From Cristatella mucedo (lineage: Eukaryota > Bryozoa > Phylactolaemata > Cristatellidae), in contig WPIO01000063.1 of the NCBI GenBank assembly GCA_009760855.2, forward strand, positions 2,381,501-2,445,500: a stretch of 64,000 bases of DNA. The letters run 5' to 3'. The notes under the pieces are model-generated. The model saw only the letters and a list, made by a program, of their open reading frames with translations. It was not told the DNA's origin and searched no databases. The position numbers and the translations under genes are program-made. Shown piece by piece: positions 1-11,559 of this stretch. How positions within the stretch are numbered: the stretch's first letter is position 1; the number at the start of each line of letters is the position of its first letter.

Positions 1-46
1 TGCCTGCGCAGCAGCCTGCGCACTGCCTGGCAGCGCCCTCTCTCAC

Positions 47-1168
47 CTGGCCGACTTTCTTGACGCGATCCTTTGCATAGGACGGATCGCAGACTACAGC
101 CTTGCAGCGCGCCACCTCGTCGCCCGACCTTACGCCAAGGACCTTTCCAACACTGTCGACCACAACATCGTCGACAGGTCTGTCCAGCATGTAAGTGCCA
201 CCGTATATGGCGCTAAGTCTGAAAGAACGAGCACAGTCAAGTAGGTCAGTACGAGCAGCAGCAGCAGCGACTTCCGGCACGACCGCCAGCCGCAGTTTGA
301 CAGCCAAATGAGACAGGATGCAATCTGGTTGGTACCTGCAGGTTCTGGGTACAGCTAAAAGCTGCTGTCCCTACACCCAAGGCACCCACCTCGGGACCAC
401 ATAGTGCAGGGAAGCTTGATTGTTCATCAACCAGGCAGCCGAGATGCCACAGCTTGAGTGCCATGCGCCATTAACCATATTCGCATGTTGACCCTGCGCA
501 TGTCACCACTAACCATGTTATGCTTGTTGTTATTGAGCAAGCTACCGATAACCATTCGATCGTACTTCTTTTGCAGCTAATCTAAAGTCGCTAGAAAGAG
601 ATTGAGTTCTCTGAGGGAGCTATATCAAATGTATTATTATTATTATTATTGGAAGAGTGAAGTCAAGGCCATAAATCAATAAACTGACTCGAGTATAATG
701 CAATGCATCTCTGAGCAAAACTTAAAAAAGGCCACGACGACTGCACGCCTACCTCGTGAATAAGTAGTGGCAAAGAACGACTTGCATGTCAATGCCGCCA
801 TCGCTTAACTTTTACTAATTTAGCGCATCGACGGCCACCACATCGAGGTTGAATTTGGAGCTCGAAAAATTATAATTCTCTTGACTTCGTAATATTTCTC
901 GACCACTGTCCAACGTCAGCCATGCACTTTAATTTTTACTGTTGGGCAAGATGTACATTCGACGATTAGACAATAAAAGCCACCTGAACTTTAACGGCCA
1001 GAATGAACAACTTCATAGCTATTCAGGCTGTATACAAAAGAATTTTGTAAAATTGCAGGGTTCCTTACCTTCGTGCTGTGGCAGCTCATAGTTACGGTGC
1101 TAATTTTGCTGCACGGCATAGGTTCAAGGCGTAGCATACATCGCAAGATAATGGTTGCAAGCAAAGTG

Positions 1169-1199
<31 letters not shown>

Positions 1200-3070
1200 G
1201 ACTGACCACCCTCTTTGCCAACTCTATCTATTTATCAGAAGGAAAAGCAGTAGCCGAAGCAGCGGCAGGGGAAGCAGCAGCTACTGCTGCCACGTTACAT
1301 ACCGAGCAAAGCCTTGTGGCAGCTCGCCAAGGCCATAGAGTGGGTACAGGTAGGGACTCTTGCCATATCTGGCAAGAGAGTCGCTGTACAGCTTGCAGCG
1401 CTTAATCAAGTCGACGGCTGGTCCCTGGAGATAGCTGAAAGAATATGCCCAAAATGCTCCACGTGCTCGGTCTGCTCATAAAGGCCGGTCAAAAGCCGAT
1501 CCGCAGGCGCTTGACCTGCAGGCCAAGCAGCAGAAGGAAGGCCACCACCTGTCAGTCACTTACTCATCATTCAAATGCAGTGCCAGGGCGTGACCTGTGA
1601 AGTCGATCGTGTCTTTGTCCAGCCCGAACAGATCGTACAGCTGCCTTGAGCTAGCAGCTGCCGGATCTTTCAGGCTCTTCCAAGTGTCTGGCACTTTGTC
1701 GTCAAACTCGTGGACAAACTGCAAGAAGTCCTTGAAGCGCTTCTTCTCCAGCAGGCCCATCAAACCTTCAATGCAAGCGAACGGCTACAGCAGCAACTCA
1801 TCAGCAAGCCAAAGATACTAATACGGAAGAAGCCGAGCGAAAGCATGCGCACAAACAGCTTCCTCTGCCCATGGTGAGACATTCACATAGCAGAAAGAAA
1901 AAGACATCGGGTCAGATCGGCAAGGCATCCTGGCACGGCCGGCTGGTTGAGCCCCCTGGCAGCACAGCAAAGGATCCGGAAAGGACAGCAAACAGCATTG
2001 GCAATGACCGACTATGTCAAGTCAAGTGCAAAGCCTGGGTGCTCGAAACAGCGGCAGCAACAGCGGCAACTGCTAGGCGGTGGTGGCAGCAGCAGCAGAC
2101 AGCTGACTCGTACCCGAAGTGAGAGCCTCCTTTTCATTTGCCGGCACCTTGTGGATCTGACCATCCTTCACCACATAACTGCCCTCGATGGACTTGAACT
2201 CCAGGTAGCGCGTGACGCCCGTGTGAACCAGCAGTTTCACTAAGAGCCCTAGGGGTGACGAGCACTAGCACATCAGGCAGTGCGAGCAGAGGCAGTGCGA
2301 GCCATCAGCGAAAGAGAGCAAGGGGATGCAATAGGGATGCTAAGTAACAAGTGCCTTCAGCCACAAAGAGTGTGGCCAGCCATCGAAACAGTTGGGACGA
2401 GCCCATAGCCCCCACCCCTTTCCGAGGCAGGCCGGACGGTCCTGATTCCGCTGCAATGGTAGTGCCTTGGCCACGTGCCACCCTCAGAGCAGGAGCATCC
2501 ATTCAGGGTTGGGACCTCACATAACACACCACTAGCAATAAGTCGTTTCGAGGCATACCTCGATTCATTTTTCTGCACTTTTTGTAAGCAAAACGGCAAC
2601 GTATCGATCCCAGCGGTATAGCGGTGCAAGCCACACACTGAAGCAAGGCTTATTACGGTTATTACTTGGCATGCTACCTGTAAGCCTGTACGCTGCCTGT
2701 AAGTTGTAAAGGCCTGCCTTGATCGCTGCTTAGTCAACCGCATGTACAGTATTCTTTGTATCGCTCAATTTACGCCATAGCCAAGTAATGCCAGCTTTGT
2801 ACACATTGACACAGCCAAGTAAGTGATGACACGTCGGTACAGACACAGGCTTACAGCCAGACTTAGGCAGAAGCAGCTGCAGTTGTCTAGCAATGTAACA
2901 TAGCTATGGTCGGTCGTACAAAGATGACAGTGTATTCGTCAACAGCAAATCCAGCTAAGTGTCGACCCGAACAGCCTGGAAAAATATGGTCATACAACGG
3001 CTACTACCTGCGTTCCACACGCATGCATGTATGCACACACACATGCACGGACGAATGCATGCGCACGCGG

Positions 3071-3161
<91 letters not shown>

Positions 3162-3340
3162 TAAATAAATCCTAGCTGATTAAACAGCCTCTTTTTGTAT
3201 AGCGACAGAAGAGCCTTTACGGCTATCACCACCGCTTGCAGTGGCGATAAAGGATCGCCCACCGCAGGAATCGAACCAACGACCTCGGGACCGAGGTCAT
3301 TAAAGCAACCGCCTTACCTAGTGTGCCATCACGGCTCACC

Positions 3341-3401
<61 letters not shown>

Positions 3402-5024
3402 GACTTGTCAGATCTGGGTGGCAATTCCACATAAAATATGGCAAATTCTATTGAAACACGAGTACACTCGACAATTGGGATTTGTTATTAGATCGAATTT
3501 CTACTGTCTCAACTGACATATACTACGACATGATGAACAACTGCTTTTCTTTATAAGCAAGCAGAACAATTAGAAATGTGAATAAATAAGCCCAATGTGG
3601 CTTACCGTTGGCCATAATCAACTTTGGAATCAGATCGACATTCCATTCTCGACCACTGCCGAGGTGTTGTGGAGCCTGACCCATCTTGAATCGCTCATAC
3701 AGCTTAAATGAATTGAATCATATGTAATTGGGAACATAAAAAAGCCAGAAGATGCCAGCGAGCAAACACAATGCAATTGAAACAACCAAAATGGAAACGA
3801 TAGTTGAAGCACACAAAGAACATTATCAATGTAAAGAGATTTGCGATTACGTGGCAATTGGGTGACTAGCAATGGTCATCCCACACATATTGTGTGGGAT
3901 GACTATTGTGAGGGTCATCAACTGGTGATACAATAGCAGACACAGCTGGTAATACGATAACAGACACAAAAACCTGCAATGTGTCTGTGCACACAGAGGT
4001 TAGCAAGAAGCATAACTACGGCCGCCGAATAATGGAAGCCATGTTCTGTGCAGGCACGAGAAAGGGAAGAGTAGTGCAGCTATTTACGAAAGGATGTATT
4101 TTAACATTTGATCATGCACAGTGCTTTGCATTTTTTATGACTATGCCGAAAGATGCTGGATCTGTGCAGCGCCTCTGATAATTCAGCCTGTGCACTGGCG
4201 ATCAACCGATGGGCCCCATCCATATTCGGCAGCTTTATGGGGTGCCCTATTCTCTAGTGATATTGTGAATACGGACACAATCTGTCACACAACTACCCAG
4301 CCGGCTGTGGCAGCATTTACACGCTGATTTATAGTCAAAGTGGGCCCAGATCGAACCTCAGGGCTGTTTCGCGACCGCAGCAGGCAGTAGGGGTAGAACT
4401 CGCCAGAAAGCAGGCTGAGATGGCACGCTGGTACCGATATAACACAGGGCGCCGTGTACTTGGGAAAGGGACGGGGGGACGCCAACCTCCCGATTAGGCG
4501 GAAGTGCTTCTACGCCGACGAAGTCACTGAGGCCCGACAGCCAGCAAGCCCAATAGCAGCATAACGAGGTCAGCAACCTCCCACGGGATTGTACGTACGT
4601 CTGCCAAAGGGGTGATAGATGCGCTTTCGCCGCCGTAGTACTTATTCCTATCCATATGCAGAACCTTTTTACCGCTGACGGACATCATGCCGCTGAGGAT
4701 GCATTCCTAAAAAAACGTAAAAATGACCACGACAACCATGACTGGGCAGAGAAGGAAGCGAATATCGATCGACTAGATGCACCCTAAAGCCTAGGCCGCC
4801 GCAGCAGCACGAGGCTTTTATCCTTAACTACGGAATTCGCTATTATTCGTTAAAAGTGGCAATGAACAAGGATCGTTCTCAGATTCGGCCGGCCCCGAGA
4901 GGAATGCTGAGACGGCTGTGCCGGTGACCTCGAAAGATTTCGATCCATTTGATAAGACGAGGTAGATAATTGTGCTAACCTTCAGTCCAGTTCCCAGCAC
5001 AATAACGTCATACTCTTCGTCCAT
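47..5024 (-). CDS. Gdi: Rab GDP dissociation inhibitor (GDI), 5' seven exons, runs off left edge
   Basis: GDI extracts GDP-bound prenylated Rab GTPases from membranes and recycles them in the cytosol. Exons read on the minus strand: 5024-4980, 4706-4599, 3702-3606, 2248-2114, 1765-1564, 1434-1303, 218-47. All junctions are GT-AG and the phases fit, giving 297 codons without a stop. The start is [15 protein letters not shown], the FAD/Rossmann-like GDI/REP/CHM opening. Exon 2 has [14 protein letters not shown], exon 3 [11 protein letters not shown], exon 4 VTRYLEFK, exon 5 DFTGHALAL, exon 6 [19 protein letters not shown], exon 7 [16 protein letters not shown] and ends at VGQ. All are GDI landmarks in family order. 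The family is about 445 residues, so about 150 C-terminal residues lie outside the window. The start is fixed by the family; an in-frame ATG upstream near 5162 is ignored. The sequence is rather diverged from the vertebrate GDIs I know. Confidence 0.95.
455..650 (+). mobile_element. LINE A (L2-like) 3' tail in a GDI intron
   Basis: This 5'-truncated piece matches the last 200 bases of the LINE A copies at 14.5-16.2 and 57-58.6 kb. It has the 'ctgcgcatgtcacc' and 'aaccatgtta' blocks, the hairpin at about 583-630, and an ATT microsatellite tail. It lies between GDI exons 7 and 6, antisense to the gene. The copy is old and diverged. Confidence 0.8.
1169..1198. repeat. (CT)n microsatellite
   Basis: About 15 uninterrupted CT units in the GDI intron between exons 7 and 6. 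The Glu-Arg and Leu-Ser ORFs crossing it are artefacts of the repeat. Confidence 0.95.
3074..3159. repeat. (AC)n microsatellite
   Basis: About 43 AC dinucleotides, followed by an ATAA-type tract that forms the tail end of the adjacent minus-strand SINE. His-Thr and Cys-Val ORFs here are spurious. Confidence 0.95.
3180..3340 (-). mobile_element. tRNA-derived SINE (copy 1)
   Basis: Read on the minus strand from 3340, the sequence begins with a tRNA-like head. There is an A-box-like stretch (cacactaggtaaggcgg), then a B box (ggttcgattcc, at about 3279). A body follows with tandem-like 'gcgatcctttatcgcc' and 'ctcttctgtcgctatac' motifs, ending in an ATTT-rich tail near 3170. The second copy at 19,045-19,180 shares the body, so this is a dispersed family and not a tRNA gene; the cloverleaf is degenerate. 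It sits between two CA microsatellites in a GDI intron. Confidence 0.7.
3342..3399. repeat. (AC)n microsatellite
   Basis: About 28 AC units abutting the head of the SINE. Confidence 0.95.
3870..3908. repeat. 39-bp near-perfect palindrome in a GDI intron
   Basis: Two 18-base arms surround a 3-base centre. The single mismatch would be a G-U pair in RNA. It lies between GDI exons 2 and 3. It could be the remnant of a foldback element or an unstable cruciform site. The stem is too short and the loop too small for a typical pre-miRNA. Confidence 0.85.
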
Positions 5025-5559
5025 TTCTATCCGAATAGCGGGAGCGTTGGGTGGTGCGAGCACGTATACACGAAACAGCTGCAGCGTCGCCGGCAACGAG
5101 CACCTCAGCAGGGCACTGCGGCAGCGCCCTGCTCGTTCACTTCCGCAAGCTGCTGATGGCAAAGGTCACAAAGTCACGTGATTGACGGTCTGACTCCTAC
5201 GAGCCATCCATCGAAAAGGAGGCAGAATCCGTGTGGGCGTGCTGGGGACTAGTGTGTATCTGAAATTGCACATGGAGACTTGTCAGAAGACCAGAGAATA
5301 ATCAGCAGTATCAATAATGACCGGGATTAAGCCGGGTCATCCATCAAGGTTCAGGGTCTTGCCTCGCCCACTGACTCATCCCCATAGAGCAGCTAGCCGA
5401 CCGCACCTCCAGGTCAGGTGACTCTCCCTTTTGAGTCTTGATGACTTTTGACCTGTACATGTCCGCAGTTGGGTGAGCATGCGATATATTCTCTCTCAAA
5501 CGCATGGAAATCTGGCCTCACCAATGAATTAAGATAAATCAGCGGTACTTATTGGCGGC

Positions 5560-5830
5560 ATCTTTGGGCACACCACAAAACGTACCAGCGTCGCCTGATA
5601 CTGTTATACATGTGGTGTGGGTTTCCATGTCCGTTCAGAACTAGACCTAAAACGCAGCGCTCGCGGCAGTGCTAGTCTCAGCCGCAGCCTGACGAATGCG
5701 GCGACGCATGAGTCTTGCAGCACGACTAGCTACGTGTTGGTGCTGCAGCAATGCACGCAGGTATGCCGACGACAGCAGGAGCAGCCGTAGGGACGAGGAG
5801 CGCCCATAACTTACGACATATTACGTCCAC
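5560..5830. repeat. Dispersed repeat R2, copy 1
   Basis: This matches 9,820-10,090 on the same strand. Shared blocks include 'gaactag(g/a)cc(g/t)aaaacgcag' and a stretch around 5691-5790 with 'gcacgactagct' and 'caggtat', allowing for substitutions. It is not recognisably coding. It lies just upstream of the GDI 5' end, so it could carry promoter-proximal sequence, but I see no core promoter motif. Confidence 0.55.
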
Positions 5831-5925
5831 ATCCATAATGTATTATTAATAGTCATAACGGCATATATGAATATAGCACTCTCAGAGAGCTTCGTCTCTT
5901 TCTAGGCACTTCAGAGATGCTGTAA
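5825..5925 (-). mobile_element. Diverged LINE A 3' hairpin remnant
   Basis: Minus-strand 'gtgcctagaaagagacgaagctctctgagagtgct', followed by an ATT/AAT-type tail, is the LINE A terminal hairpin in a badly decayed copy. Only about 100 bases are recognisable. Confidence 0.5.
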
Positions 5926-6146
5926 AGGAAGCACGACCGAACGGTCAGTGGTAACCTGAGTGGACAAGTCTATTTAACAGCAGCCGATGGTTACAGGCAT
6001 TCAAGACCGTACAAGACAAACACCAGCGGCTCTCCGGCCTAGAGCTCAAATGCCGAGATCCAGAATCGTGGCTGACTGCCGATTTCTTGGCGCCGGCTTT
6101 CATACAGCGTCGTCCATAGATTATCGCGTAGTCTCATAATTGGAAA

Positions 6147-7135
6147 TAATAATAATTATAATAATAGCGAACTTGATAAAGCGCCCTCAGAGAACTTAAT
6201 CTCTTTCTATGCACTTTACATTTACTGCAAATGGAAATGCAATTCAATGGTGATTATTATCATGCTTGGTAAACAACATGAATAACATGGTGAGGGGTGA
6301 CATGCACAGGGTCAGAATGCAAATGTGGTAAGTGGCAGCATGCACAGTGTAAGCACGCATAAGCACATCAAGGACGAATCACAGGACCCAATAAATGCTG
6401 TCGAAAAAGGTGTGTTTTTAAGTTCTTTTTAAATGTGGTCAAGTCAGGGGATGTTCTGAGGCAAGTCGGGAAGGAGGTCCAGGCTTTGGGAGCATACGAA
6501 TTAAATGCAAAGTCTCCAGAGAATTTGAGGTTTGTAAGAGGTTATATTAGACCGTTGGATTCCGAAAAGCGGGTGGTACGCTGCTTGGTCTGGTGGGGGA
6601 TTAGATCTGAGAGATAAGCTCGAGCCAAAGAATGAAGGGAACTAAAAGTGAGTAAGAAAATCTTGAAGTCAATCCGTTGCTTGACTGGTAGCCAGTGCAG
6701 GTCGACGAGAAGTGGTGTGATGTGGCAACTGCAACGCTCACGACAGACAAGCCTGTGAAGTTTTGCACCAGCTGCAACCGCCTAATCGCTCATGCCGGTA
6801 GGCAAGTAAGCAGTGAGTTGCAGAAGTCTAGACGGAATGGTCACGAATGCATGGACCAACTTAGACGTGGTATCCTTATCTGAACAAGCCCAAATTTTAG
6901 CAATGTTATGTAGCTGAAAGGAGGCAGATTTGACTGTGGAGCTGATGTGGTCGTCTAACGAGAGGTCAATTTGGAACATGACACCTAGATTTCTAGCTGA
7001 CTTAACAGGAGATATGGTGGCAGAGCCAATTTTTAGCGTCAGCCTTTCCAATTTGTAAATGACACTGGGTTTGCCCATAACTAGTAAGTTAGTTTTATCA
7101 TCGTTTAGTTTTAGAAAATTTAAGGATTATCAGTC
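6147..7135 (-). mobile_element. LINE A (L2-like) 5'-truncated copy
   Basis: On the minus strand this begins in the thumb/C-terminal part of the reverse transcriptase ORF ('DDKTNLLVMGKPSVI'-type reading near 7100). It continues through 'SLDDHISSTVKSA', 'DKDTTSKLVHAFVT', a C-terminal segment with several frameshifts, the 3' UTR, the terminal hairpin (6175-6222) and an ATT-type tail at 6147-6168. It matches LINE A at 57.7-58.6 kb. It is 5'-truncated, as usual for target-primed integration, and dead. Confidence 0.85.
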
Positions 7136-7179
7136 ATATTCTGGCCGGATAAGCTATCGCCGCCGTTTCACTGCCTCCT

Positions 7180-7700
7180 CAAGTAAAGGCCGTCCCTGGC
7201 CGTTATAAAAAAAATCAAAATTCAGCAATGGTCGGTGTCAACGTTCGGCTTCACCACCTCGTCAGGCTCCAACGCACATTGCTACCGAAGGCTTTTTCAG
7301 AAAATCTTCTTAGCTGTCGCCGTGGCTATTTTAAATTAATTGTACTCGTCAACAGCCGTCTCACCAACAAACAAGCTGAACTTCAGAGCATCTCCAGAAC
7401 TCTCCGCTTTTCAAGGGTTAGGTCTTCAGTATTTCATTTGGCTAGAGACTGACGAGTGCCTTCACGTAATAGATACCTGAAACGATTTCATAACGAGAGC
7501 GAGATTAGTACACATGGCATGAAGGGAGGAGCCGATCACCCTGCACCAGTTTCGCCAGTAATGACGATTTCTGCTCATGATGCTCAGTCAGACTGGGATT
7601 GCCTCAGAAATGCAGTATTGTCTGCCTTTAGTTTTGCTAAAAAGTCTGTGGGGCATGGTAAACGATGTCCGGTGTGCAGCATCTTATAAAGGCAATGCCA
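7180..7700 (+). pseudogene. Decayed ORF fragment of unknown element
   Basis: Two adjacent open stretches (7228-7452 and 7456-7689) read through Ser/Arg-rich sequence. The second includes 'SDWDCLRNAVLSAFSFAKKSVGHGK', which is loosely like the linker between endonuclease and reverse transcriptase of some non-LTR elements. This is only a weak resemblance. No start context or splice evidence supports a gene. Confidence 0.25.
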
Positions 7701-8035
7701 CTGGTAGCCTATCAAAAGGCAATTCGAACAATTAAGTTACTGCGAATCGGAACGAGAAGTCCGATGCACCTGCTGTTAAGACTCAGTGATTCCGCCACAA
7801 CGGAATTGTCGTAAACGCTCCACCTTGATCGGCATTGAAGTCTTCGAAGATGGCTTCACAATCGCCTGGTTGGAAAATAAATGGCATTTCCACAGAAAAG
7901 TCACTCAGATATTGTGACACGCGAAAGATGAAGTTTTCCCAAGTCGGAAAGCATGCGAAAATAGTCACCATAAAAATATAGAGCTTGTGACACAGACATG
8001 TAGTCCTCTATATCATCATGCAGTAGCAGCATGCG

Positions 8036-8875
8036 ACATGTATTCTTCCAAAGTGATCTTTCGTTAGACGACCTCATCAGCTCCAAAATAAAGTCTGCCT
8101 ACTTTCAGCTGTGTAACATTGCTTAAATTCAGGCTTGTTGAGACAAAGACACCACCTCTAAGTTGGTTCATGCATTTTTTATATTCCGACTTGACTTCTG
8201 TAACTCACTGCTTGCTGGTCTACCAGCTTGTTCAATCGGGCGCTTACAGCTGGTGCAAAACTCTGCAGCTAAGCTTGTCTGTCGTGAGGGTCACAGTCGC
8301 CACATCATACCACTTCTCGCCGATCTGCACTGGCTCCCTGGCAAGCAACGGATCGAATTCAAGGTTTTGTCGCTCACATTTACGTCCCGTCATTGTTTGG
8401 CTCCGGCCTACCTATCAGATCTAATGCCCCACCAGGCTGAGCATAGTACCAACCACTTTTTGGAATAAATCAGTTTACCTATACCTCCTATAAATCTGAA
8501 ATTCTCTGGAGACCATGCCTTTAGTTCGTATGCGCCTAAAAAATGGAAATCACTCCCGACTTGCATCACCACATCCACTGACTTGGCCATATTTAAAAAG
8601 AAAATAAAAACGCACCTTCTTATGACAACATTTCATGGGTGCTTGCGATTCGACTTTTATATGCTCGTGCGCGCTAACACTGTGCATGCTGCTAATAACC
8701 ACACTTACATGCTGACCCTGTGCATACCCATTAACAATGTAATTCTTATTGTTTACCGAGCATGCTACCACTATCCGTTCGACAGTGTTTCCTTTGCATT
8801 AAATTTAAAGTGCCCAGAAAAAGATTAAGTTCTCTGTGGGCGCTTGATCAAGTGTATTATTACTATTTTGTTATT
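8036..8875 (+). mobile_element. LINE A (L2-like) 5'-truncated copy
   Basis: It starts in the 'SDLSLDD' region and runs through 'TSKLVHAF', 'LDFCNSLLAGLPAC', 'LQLVQNSAAKLVC', the C-terminal region, the 3' UTR with the 'ctgaccctgtgcat' block, the hairpin region (8805-8850) and a degenerate ATT tail. Frameshifts and an internal stop (8124) disable it. It lies in the same orientation as the 14.5 and 57 kb copies. Confidence 0.85.
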
Positions 8876-8889
8876 ATATAGCATAGTCT

Positions 8890-9620
8890 CTATGTTGAAT
8901 ACCGCAAAACACAGTTCCTCGTAGGAAGGCTTGGCTACAGTCACACTCATTCTACTTAGAGTGCATACATTGTCCGCTGTAGGCTCGCAGCCTGATAAGG
9001 CATCTTGTCCAGAGTCAGGGCAGCAGTCCAAATGCTCAACAGTTCGAACTGAAACTGGCTCAAAGCAAGTTAGAACAGTAACAGGCTCCGCAGTGGCCAT
9101 AACCGTCTGAGGAAAAATGACTACTTCACACCCAAAAATGATCAGTAGAGGCTATAGTACAAGACACTTGCATGTCATCAAGAGTAAATTTTACGCTCTC
9201 GTGTAAAATGATAATCTCTGGCTTCTCAAGCGGTAAATCGGGCTTCCTGATTTCAACAAACGAAGCTTCAAATGTGGCCTGCACCTGAGATACATTGATC
9301 ACCTTATCGTACTTGAAAATTTCTAAATTAACCCTATTAGGTTCAAGCCTACTGCGTCATTAGCACAAACAATCTCCAGCCTCATGCCAGTCTCAGCATT
9401 ACTCTCAGCTAATTTGGGGGGGATCAACAGTAAATATTCCTGACAGTTCCGGCAAAACTCATCTCTATTTCGGGAAATCCAAATTCTCCAGAGTAGTACG
9501 TTTAAATGCTGCTTCCTGGTTCTCAGTTGTTAGCACTGCATCGGGACATCCGTGGTCCAAGCATTTACTCGCATCATTAGCTTAAGAAAACAACAATGCT
9601 CTTTCTCGATTGACTGCGGC
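8890..9620 (-). pseudogene. Decayed protein-coding sequence, unrecognised
   Basis: Minus-strand reading gives long open pieces in shifting frames. The order is 'ANDASKCLDHGCPDAVL', 'TTENQEAAFKRTTLENLDF', then a stop and a frameshift, 'EIFKYDKVINVSQVQ', 'KPEIIILHESVKFTLDD', a stop at about 9125, and an open 91-codon piece (9100-8825) with 'EPVSVRTVEHLDCCPDSG'. The composition looks like protein (acidic, Glu/Val/Thr-rich). I do not recognise a family. A host pseudogene or a transposon ORF are both possible. The 'tttttcctcag' at 9112-9122 could be a splice acceptor, in which case part may be real exons. Confidence 0.35.
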
Positions 9621-9819
9621 TAAGCACGTCATCAAGTATCCTAAAAGTTTAGCTTGGGATTTTTCAGCGCTTGGCGAAGCAGGCAGCTACTTTGTCGTTC
9701 AACGGATCAATATCGCATTCCGTACGTTACTCACACTCGCAAATTAAGGAGTCCGTCTTTCATGTTCAACATTCACCGACAGAGTCACAAGAAATGAGAC
9801 TAGCCCACATCGACCGCTA

Positions 9820-10090
9820 AGGGTCGTCTGCAGTTACAATATACTTCCAACACCAAATGTTGCACACGTGGAGTGATGCTTCCACGTTCGGTCGGAACTA
9901 GGCCGAAAACGCAGCTGGTACATGTAGTCAGAACTACGTCGAAGACGAAAGCTCGTACTGGTGCAAGTCTCCGCCGATGCCCGACGAATACTGGCGAACC
10001 CGAAGCCTTGTAGCACGGCTAGCTGCTTGCAGGTGCTGCACCGAAGGCCGCAGGTATCAGGCGACAATAGCAGGTAGAATAATAATGATA
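9820..10090. repeat. Dispersed repeat R2, copy 2
   Basis: This is homologous to 5,560-5,830, with stronger identity in the second half (9985-10075). ORFs here (9834-10315) are short, in several frames, and not supported as genes. Confidence 0.55.
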
Positions 10091-10399
10091 AGCCTACCAC
10101 CTGGCTGCTTGAGCTGGCTCGGCCGCTTCGACACGCCCTGGGCTGAGCGAGACAAGATCGCTGCCGATCGGCAAGTGGTCACCATGCAATCCGGATTTCT
10201 CTCGAGTAGACAGCAAGCCGCGATTGTGCCCCTCCCGAGCTCTTTAAAGCTGGACTCGAGATCTTCAGTTTGCACCGAACTAAGCCAGCTGCCTCTGGCT
10301 TTGTACTTACGTTAGGACTGGTCGAATCCAGAATTTGGGCCACGACCGGACCAAAAGCACGCTGAACGATCGCTACAGTATCCCAACGGGAAATCCTGT

Positions 10400-11430
10400 A
10401 TGCTGTATAATGTAAGGTTATGTATCTCCGGAAGTAAATCCAAACAGTTAAAAGAACATAGCGAGTGTGTTCGCATGAGTGTTTTTCTTAGCTAATTTAA
10501 TGCCTGCGTGGCTTCTGGTGCGAATACTATCTCCAGAAGGGATTACAACCCATTCTTACTTTTTGTGCAGTGGCTAGCTTAATCAGAGGGCGGTTCGAAG
10601 CCCTAGAGCCGACGAAAGCAAGCATATCCGGAAAGTGAGTCATACTGCAACGCCAAAATCTGATGAGACACAGTATACTGCGAGCTTTCCGTTAGCTCTT
10701 CCACTGTAGTGTTTTCATGACACTCCGGGAAGGCTTAACTCATGCAAAGCCTAGTACTAGAAATGCTGAATCCTGGTTGGCTACTCAGTGACTCGCGTTT
10801 GCACGATATGCAACGCAATGCCAGCAGCTGGCGGTTTTATCGTTCTCGCCAGAGTAAAAAAAAGCTACACAGTGAAGGCAATCTTAAAAAGTGTGCTCAC
10901 AAAGCCGTTTCTGAGTATAATTTACTGAGAATGAAAAGTTTTCATTCAGCGTGCTTGACATCCAAACCTTTGACTTTCGTAACTATAGGATGCCAGGTGC
11001 GTCAGCTTTACCCGAGTTTTATTTATATTGCCTTGGGTTAGTTTTTCAAAATCCCATGGCTCCTATCTCAAATTCTATTGAAATTATGCAAGATGTCGGC
11101 GATTGTATCAGCGATGCAAAAACCCGGTTTTCTAGTTCAGCTACGACCTTTCTTACTATCCGAAGTGTTGCATCGCGACTACTAGCGCCCTGCTGAATAT
11201 TGTAGTTTCGCTTGACGTCAGCCCCTCTCCTTGCGTCGCCTTGAGGGCATTTAAAGTTTAAAGCCAAGGTCTTCAGGATGCTGGCCGTCTTCGTGCCTAG
11301 ATGTCCAATTTAGGTAGGTCGGCTGAAAGGGGAAAGCTTTCCGCTTTTCCGCTTCCACGACGCTTCTGCGTCGACAAATCCCTGCCGGTCACCCAGCTGA
11401 AAAAAAACAGTTTCAGCTCACAATGGGCAA
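10400..11430 (+). other. About 1 kb without a supported gene; weak ORF at 10742-11196
   Basis: Two overlapping ORFs (10742-11041 and 10951-11196) include 'RLHDMQRNASSWRFYRSRQS'. That Arg/Lys/Tyr pattern is seen between endonuclease and reverse transcriptase in non-LTR elements, so an old LINE remnant is possible. There is no splice or promoter support. I see nothing else definite here. Confidence 0.25.
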
Positions 11431-11559
11431 CGAGGCGAATAGCCCTCGCTTCTCTAGCGAAGCAGATGTTCTTGTTATCTAACAGGATTCTGCCAACATT
11501 CTCGTCGCCCTTCTCCTGCTAGCCATTTGGATAAAAAATTAAACAGGCCCGAGGGCTGC

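Larger units (their letters stand above)
2249..3605. other. GDI intron 3, no gene content besides repeats
   Basis: This is the intron between GDI exons 3 and 4. Apart from the microsatellites and SINE listed separately (3074-3399), I see only non-coding sequence. The short ORFs here lack splice context or family resemblance. Confidence 0.7.

Noticed and set aside
246-464. Minus-strand ORF of 72 codons near the left edge
   Set aside because: It lies in the GDI intron between exons 7 and 6, has no splice or family support, and overlaps a LINE tail.
3250-3340. A functional tRNA gene on the minus strand
   Set aside because: The B box is good, but the cloverleaf arms do not pair well and the same body sequence recurs elsewhere as a SINE.
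2906-3444. ORFs of repeated His-Thr or Cys-Val
   Set aside because: They only translate the (AC)n microsatellites, and both strands and several frames are open at once.
4285-4576. Minus-strand ORFs between GDI exons 2 and 3
   Set aside because: They look open, but the real GDI exons on both sides splice over them in phase.
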